Shown here piece after piece: positions 60,895-64,000 of a stretch of 64,000 nucleotides of DNA (within the stretch, counting starts at the first letter, position 1; every line of letters starts with the position of its first letter). A program made the position numbers and the translations under genes. The notes beneath the pieces were generated by a model that worked only from the letters and a program-made list of their open reading frames with translations, was not told the DNA's origin and did no database searches. Source of the stretch: Flavobacterium bernardetii (lineage in GTDB: Bacteria > Bacteroidota > Bacteroidia > Flavobacteriales > Flavobacteriaceae); contig NZ_JAANOQ010000007.1 in NCBI RefSeq assembly GCF_011305415.1, positions 80,449 to 144,448 on the forward strand. The letters are read 5' to 3'.

Positions 60895-62188
60895 CTAATC
60901 TTTTTTGATACGTTTGTTTCATTTTGGCGTCCGATAAACCATCGGCACAAATTATAAATTGTTTGCAAAATCCTGTTTCTAAATTTGGATCGTCAATTAC
61001 ATAATCGATTCCCATTTCTAAAAAGTCTTTTGCTTTTTTATAGTTTTTCAAGTTATTATTCCCTTTTCCTGCATAATAATACAAATTGGCTTTGGTTGGA
61101 AATAAGTCGATATATTCCTCTGATTTTTTAGTCATTTTTTCATATTGCTTATTAAAATCGTAAATATTCAATAGTAAATCGATGGCTTCAATGTCATTTG
61201 CATTTGATTTTTCGATATACTTTTGAGCCAATTCAAAACTATTTTTATTGTAAAAAAACTTTCCTAATTCTTTGTTGATATCCATTCCAATAGTATTGTC
61301 AAAATACGTTAATGTATTGTCGATTTCTGTTAACAATTGCGGATTTTTCGTTGAAAAAATTAAAAACTCATTTAAAACTCGGTGTTTGATTTTAAAGTCG
61401 ATTTTATTGCTTTTCACAACTCTTTTATAAGATTCCGTTGCTTTTGGAATATCGTTAGCGTTGATGTGAAATTTCACTAAACTCACATGAACCATATCCG
61501 AATTTGGTATTTCCTTTTCTAGTAATAAAGCGGTTTCAAATGCTTTTTGTTCTTGATTTTCTGTGGAATACTGATAAATTAAATCGATATAATTTTGTTC
61601 CGATTTTGGATTGCTTTTTATGGCAGCTTGTAAGTCGGCAATTTTTGGTTTTTCACCATTCGACATACTTTGAATTTGCATTTGGTAGGTTTCCATGGCT
61701 TTAGTCAAGGTTCCTTTGCTTTCAATATCGTCAATTACGATTTTGGCTTTATCAAATTGCTGCGTAGTCATGTACAACGACACTAAATCTTCTTTCATAT
61801 TTGCATCAAAAGTTACAAGCTTTTCAACAATTGGAATAGATTTATTGAAATTTTTAGTTTGGTAATACACATCGTATAAACCATTCCAATACCAACGTTG
61901 TTTGGGTTCTAAATCGACTGCTTTTTGAAAAGAAGCTTGCGCATCTGTATAACTTTTTAGCGCTAAATAATTCACTCCTAATTGGAAGTGAACTTCTGGA
62001 TTATTCGGTTCAGTTTGTAAGCATTTCTCCAATGAAATAATGGCTTTGTCGTAATTTTCAATCGCTTTTTGTTTTAAAGCTTCATAAAAATTATTCTCAA
62101 ATTCATTGCTCGCAGTTTCTACTTCTTCTGGATTGACTTGACCGAAAGAAAGTTGAAAAAGGAAAAGAAAAGCTATTATTTTTTTCAT
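60875..62188 (-). CDS. TPR-repeat protein, exported
   Basis: 437 residues with a signal peptide (MKKIIAFLFLFQLSFGQ). At least eight tetratricopeptide-type units are spread over residues 35-420 (NYDKAIISLEKCLQTEPNNPEVHFQLGVNYLALKSY and similar), giving a superhelical scaffold for protein contacts. It is the first gene of the TPR/DUF4292/EnvC-like unit and may serve as a periplasmic scaffold of the division or envelope machinery. Function unproven. Confidence 0.88.
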   Translation of the reverse strand: MKKIIAFLFLFQLSFGQVNPEEVETASNEFENNFYEALKQKAIENYDKAIISLEKCLQTEPNNPEVHFQLGVNYLALKSYTDAQASFQKAVDLEPKQRWYWNGLYDVYYQTKNFNKSIPIVEKLVTFDANMKEDLVSLYMTTQQFDKAKIVIDDIESKGTLTKAMETYQMQIQSMSNGEKPKIADLQAAIKSNPKSEQNYIDLIYQYSTENQEQKAFETALLLEKEIPNSDMVHVSLVKFHINANDIPKATESYKRVVKSNKIDFKIKHRVLNEFLIFSTKNPQLLTEIDNTLTYFDNTIGMDINKELGKFFYNKNSFELAQKYIEKSNANDIEAIDLLLNIYDFNKQYEKMTKKSEEYIDLFPTKANLYYYAGKGNNNLKNYKKAKDFLEMGIDYVIDDPNLETGFCKQFIICADGLSDAKMKQTYQKRLDAISKK

Positions 62189-62199
62189 GTTTTGTTGTT

Positions 62200-62240
62200 A
62201 CACAGAGATACACAAAGACTTACGCAAAGTACCGCAAAAT
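62200..62240. repeat. CGCAAAG word array upstream of the TPR gene
   Basis: ACACAGAGAT, ACACAAAGAC, TTACGCAAAG and TACCGCAAAA follow each other at a period near 10. Same word family as 27878-27920 and 57286-57355. Confidence 0.65.
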
Positions 62241-62296
62241 TTATTATTTTATCTAAAAGATTATGAAAACCTTATGCAATTTATGATAAGCAAAAA

Positions 62297-63307
62297 TTAT
62301 TCCATTGTTGAATAGTCGCCTAAACTTACGCTGGTGAAATCGCCATTATAGTTTACATGGTTTCCAATCATCGCTTTATCTAACTTTGCATTTTTAATAT
62401 GTGCGTGTGTTTGAACTAAACTATTTTTAATCGTACTATCTACAATGTGGCAACCTTTTCCTAAAGATACGTTTGGACCAACTGTTGCGTTAATCAAAAC
62501 TACATCTTCACCAATGTAACATGGCGGAATGATAGTTGAATTTTCAAGTTTTACATCATAATCCACTAAATGTTCTCCATCATTATGTAAAAAACCTAGC
62601 ATTCTATTATTCGTATCAACAGTTACATCTTTGTTTCCGCAATCCATCCATTCGTCTACTTTTCCAGGAACGAATTTCATTCCTTTCGCCATCATTTGCT
62701 TGATACCATCATTAATTTGGTATTCGCCACCATGAATAATATTATTATCTAAAACCGATTGCAATTCATTTTTTAAAACGGCAATATCTTTGAAATAATA
62801 AATTCCTATAACAGCTAAATCAGATACAAATTCTTTTGGTTTTTCTACTAATTCAACAATTTCATTCGCTTCATTTAGGTTAATTACACCAAACGCTTCT
62901 GGCTGATCGACTTGTTTTACCCAAATTACAGAATCTGCAGTTGCATCTAATTCGAAATCGGCACGAATTAACGTATCGGCGTAAGCAACAACTGCTGGTC
63001 CAGATAAAGAATCTTTCGCACACATGATCGCATGACCTGTTCCTAAAGCTTCATTTTGATAATAAATAGTTCCTTTTGCGCCAATTTTTGTTGCAATAGC
63101 TAATAAATCTTTTTCTACTATTGCTCCAAAACTTTCGTGAATGATAAAAGCTACTTCATCAATTGGTTGATTGATAACTTTGGCAATATCTTCTACCAAA
63201 CGATGCACGATTGGTTTTCCTGCAATAGGAATTAATGGTTTTGGAATAGTTAAAGTATGAGGACGAAGACGAGATCCACGACCTGCCATAGGTACGATTA
63301 TTTTCAT
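62297..63307 (-). CDS. Sugar-phosphate nucleotidyltransferase
   Basis: 336 residues. The N-terminal NTP-transferase domain starts MKIIVPMAGRGSRLRPHTLTIPKPLIPIAG, with the G-x-G-x-R and KP signature; GTGHAIMCAKD (about 89-99) and VEKPKEF (about 154-160) are further family segments. A C-terminal left-handed beta-helix-like tail (about 255-330, ENSTIIPPCYIGEDVVLINATVGPNV) follows. It should make a nucleotide sugar for surface polysaccharide or cell-wall precursors; glucose-1-phosphate thymidylyl-type is likely but the sugar is not certain. Confidence 0.9.
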   Translation of the reverse strand: MKIIVPMAGRGSRLRPHTLTIPKPLIPIAGKPIVHRLVEDIAKVINQPIDEVAFIIHESFGAIVEKDLLAIATKIGAKGTIYYQNEALGTGHAIMCAKDSLSGPAVVAYADTLIRADFELDATADSVIWVKQVDQPEAFGVINLNEANEIVELVEKPKEFVSDLAVIGIYYFKDIAVLKNELQSVLDNNIIHGGEYQINDGIKQMMAKGMKFVPGKVDEWMDCGNKDVTVDTNNRMLGFLHNDGEHLVDYDVKLENSTIIPPCYIGEDVVLINATVGPNVSLGKGCHIVDSTIKNSLVQTHAHIKNAKLDKAMIGNHVNYNGDFTSVSLGDYSTME

Positions 63308-63314
63308 GTTTTTT

Positions 63315-63399
63315 ATTTCTAAATTCGTTAATCATAATTGAATATTCAACATTTTTTAATTTTGAATATTCAACTTGGAATTTTGAATGTTGAAGTTTT
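63315..63399. repeat. 96-bp-family repeat, diverged copy
   Basis: 85 bases matching 63828-63912 at all but about 5-6 positions, same orientation. Contains heptad words AATATTC, AACTTGG, AATTTTG, AATGTTG in 7-base register. Lies between the nucleotidyltransferase start and the four-helix-bundle gene's stop. Confidence 0.85.
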
Positions 63400-63427
63400 G
63401 AAACTCATTAAATATCAACATTCACTT

Positions 63428-63790
63428 CTATTTATTTTTACTTCTTGATGTTTCTATACTTTTAACAAAAATTGATATTAATTCATCATTTTCTTTTAAG
63501 ATTGAAGTCATATCAAACTCTTGACCTAAATATAATTTTGCTTTAAAAATTATTTTCAAATTTGAATAAGTTTCTCGCAGTTCTTTCAGTACAATAGACA
63601 TTTTATGAATAAAATCATTTCTAGATTCTGCGCTTTGTGCTTCACTGTAATTTAATGATGGAGCAGTTCCAGAACGAACAAGTTGTCCTGATAAATGGTT
63701 ACCTGCTTTTGATGCTTTAACATTATCAGTAACATTAATAATCTGAACTGCAAAATCAATTAATCTTTCGTGTAAATCAAATTTTTTCAT
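63428..63790 (-). CDS. Four-helix-bundle protein (S23/IVP family)
   Basis: 120 residues, all helical, with the family pattern FDLHERLIDFAVQIINV, GNHLSGQLVRSGTAPSLNYSEAQSAESRNDFIHKMSIVLKELRETYSNLKII. The family was first known from open frames inside 23S rRNA intervening sequences and includes the accessory protein of diversity-generating retroelements; it binds nucleic acid in studied cases. Here it is free-standing, with no reverse transcriptase or rRNA next to it. Copies of a 96-bp repeat flank it on both sides in the same orientation, so it may be a mobile or passenger unit. Confidence 0.88.
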   Translation of the reverse strand: MKKFDLHERLIDFAVQIINVTDNVKASKAGNHLSGQLVRSGTAPSLNYSEAQSAESRNDFIHKMSIVLKELRETYSNLKIIFKAKLYLGQEFDMTSILKENDELISIFVKSIETSRSKNK

Positions 63791-63827
63791 GGCTTATATA
63801 TAATTATGGTTTTTATCTTTTTACAAT

Positions 63828-64000
63828 ATTTCAAAATTCGTTAATCTTAATTGAATATTCAACATTTTTTAACTTGGAATATTCAACTTGGAATGTTGAA
63901 TGTTGAAGTTTTCTAACTCTCTTATTTCAAAATTCGTTAATCTTAATTGAATATTCAACATTTTTTAACTTGGAATATTCAACTTGGAATGTTGAATGTT
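63828..64000. repeat. 96-bp tandem repeat, running into the window end
   Basis: Copy 1 at 63828-63923; copy 2 from 63924 is identical over the 77 bases visible. Contains AACTTGG, AATATTC and AATGTTG heptads and arms TTCAAC/GTTGAA that can pair. More copies may follow outside the window. Confidence 0.9.

Noticed and set aside
63828..64000. 96-bp repeats as a CRISPR array or integron attC sites
   Set aside because: Identical contiguous copies with no spacers, no integrase or cas gene; adjacent gene is a four-helix-bundle protein.

Overview
The window looks like a chromosomal stretch from a member of the Flavobacteriaceae (Bacteroidota), close to Flavobacterium. The evidence is the low G+C sequence, two large secreted proteins ending in type IX secretion (T9SS) sorting domains, a 14-gene nuo operon with a short NuoG, atpD-atpC standing apart from the other ATP synthase genes, DUF4270/DUF4292 family proteins, and promoters of the Bacteroidota type (TTG, about 19-21 nt, TAnnTTTG). 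No rRNA, tRNA, CRISPR array, prophage or transposase was seen.

Layout. Bases 1-2009 hold the 3' part of aspS and a cold-shock gene with a strong terminator. Bases 2085-15026 are one promoter-to-terminator unit, nuoABCDEFGHIJKLMN (respiratory complex I). A repeat-rich intergenic region (15.0-15.6 kb) follows, then two T9SS cargo genes on the minus strand (15.6-23.3 kb), each followed by the same 28-bp terminator hairpin. Bases 23.7-31.9 kb hold a biotin cluster on the minus strand (bioF, bioD, bioA and a ketoacyl-synthase-like gene). It is interrupted by an ECF sigma operon, a DUF2007 gene and a lipoprotein gene. Then come atpD-atpC, a two-gene ABC transporter lying between two copies of the glmS 3' end and terminator, and the unit GT5-like gene / DUF4270 / glmS. 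From 40.3 kb on the plus strand: panC, panD, a YbhN-type membrane protein, a hydrolase-fold protein, radA, a RelE/ParE toxin-antitoxin pair, a small HExxH protein, and several envelope or hypothetical genes. From 49.8 kb most genes are on the minus strand: aldo/keto reductase, DUF1569, OmpA-like lipoprotein, xth, DUF2752/DUF4234, a 2-hydroxyacid dehydrogenase, dus, an EnvC-like protein / DUF4292 / TPR unit, a sugar nucleotidyltransferase and a four-helix-bundle protein. A fused OlsF-type acyltransferase is on the plus strand at 53.5 kb.

The genes are mostly housekeeping: energy conservation (complex I, F1 ATPase), cofactor synthesis (biotin, pantothenate), amino-sugar and envelope assembly, and DNA repair. 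The unusual part is between the genes. Intergenic gaps carry several repeat families: arrays of 7-nt words that change but keep a 7-nt period, CGCAAAG-type word arrays with a period near 10, small hairpins often ending in TGAC(A), a structured element with an A/T-flanked core, and 119-bp and 96-bp tandem repeats. One such repeat has entered the bioF reading frame without breaking it. Three accessory genes or gene pairs (delta-60 protein, ABC transporter, four-helix-bundle protein) each sit between direct repeats, two of which are duplicated terminators. This suggests a recurrent way of inserting genes at operon ends.
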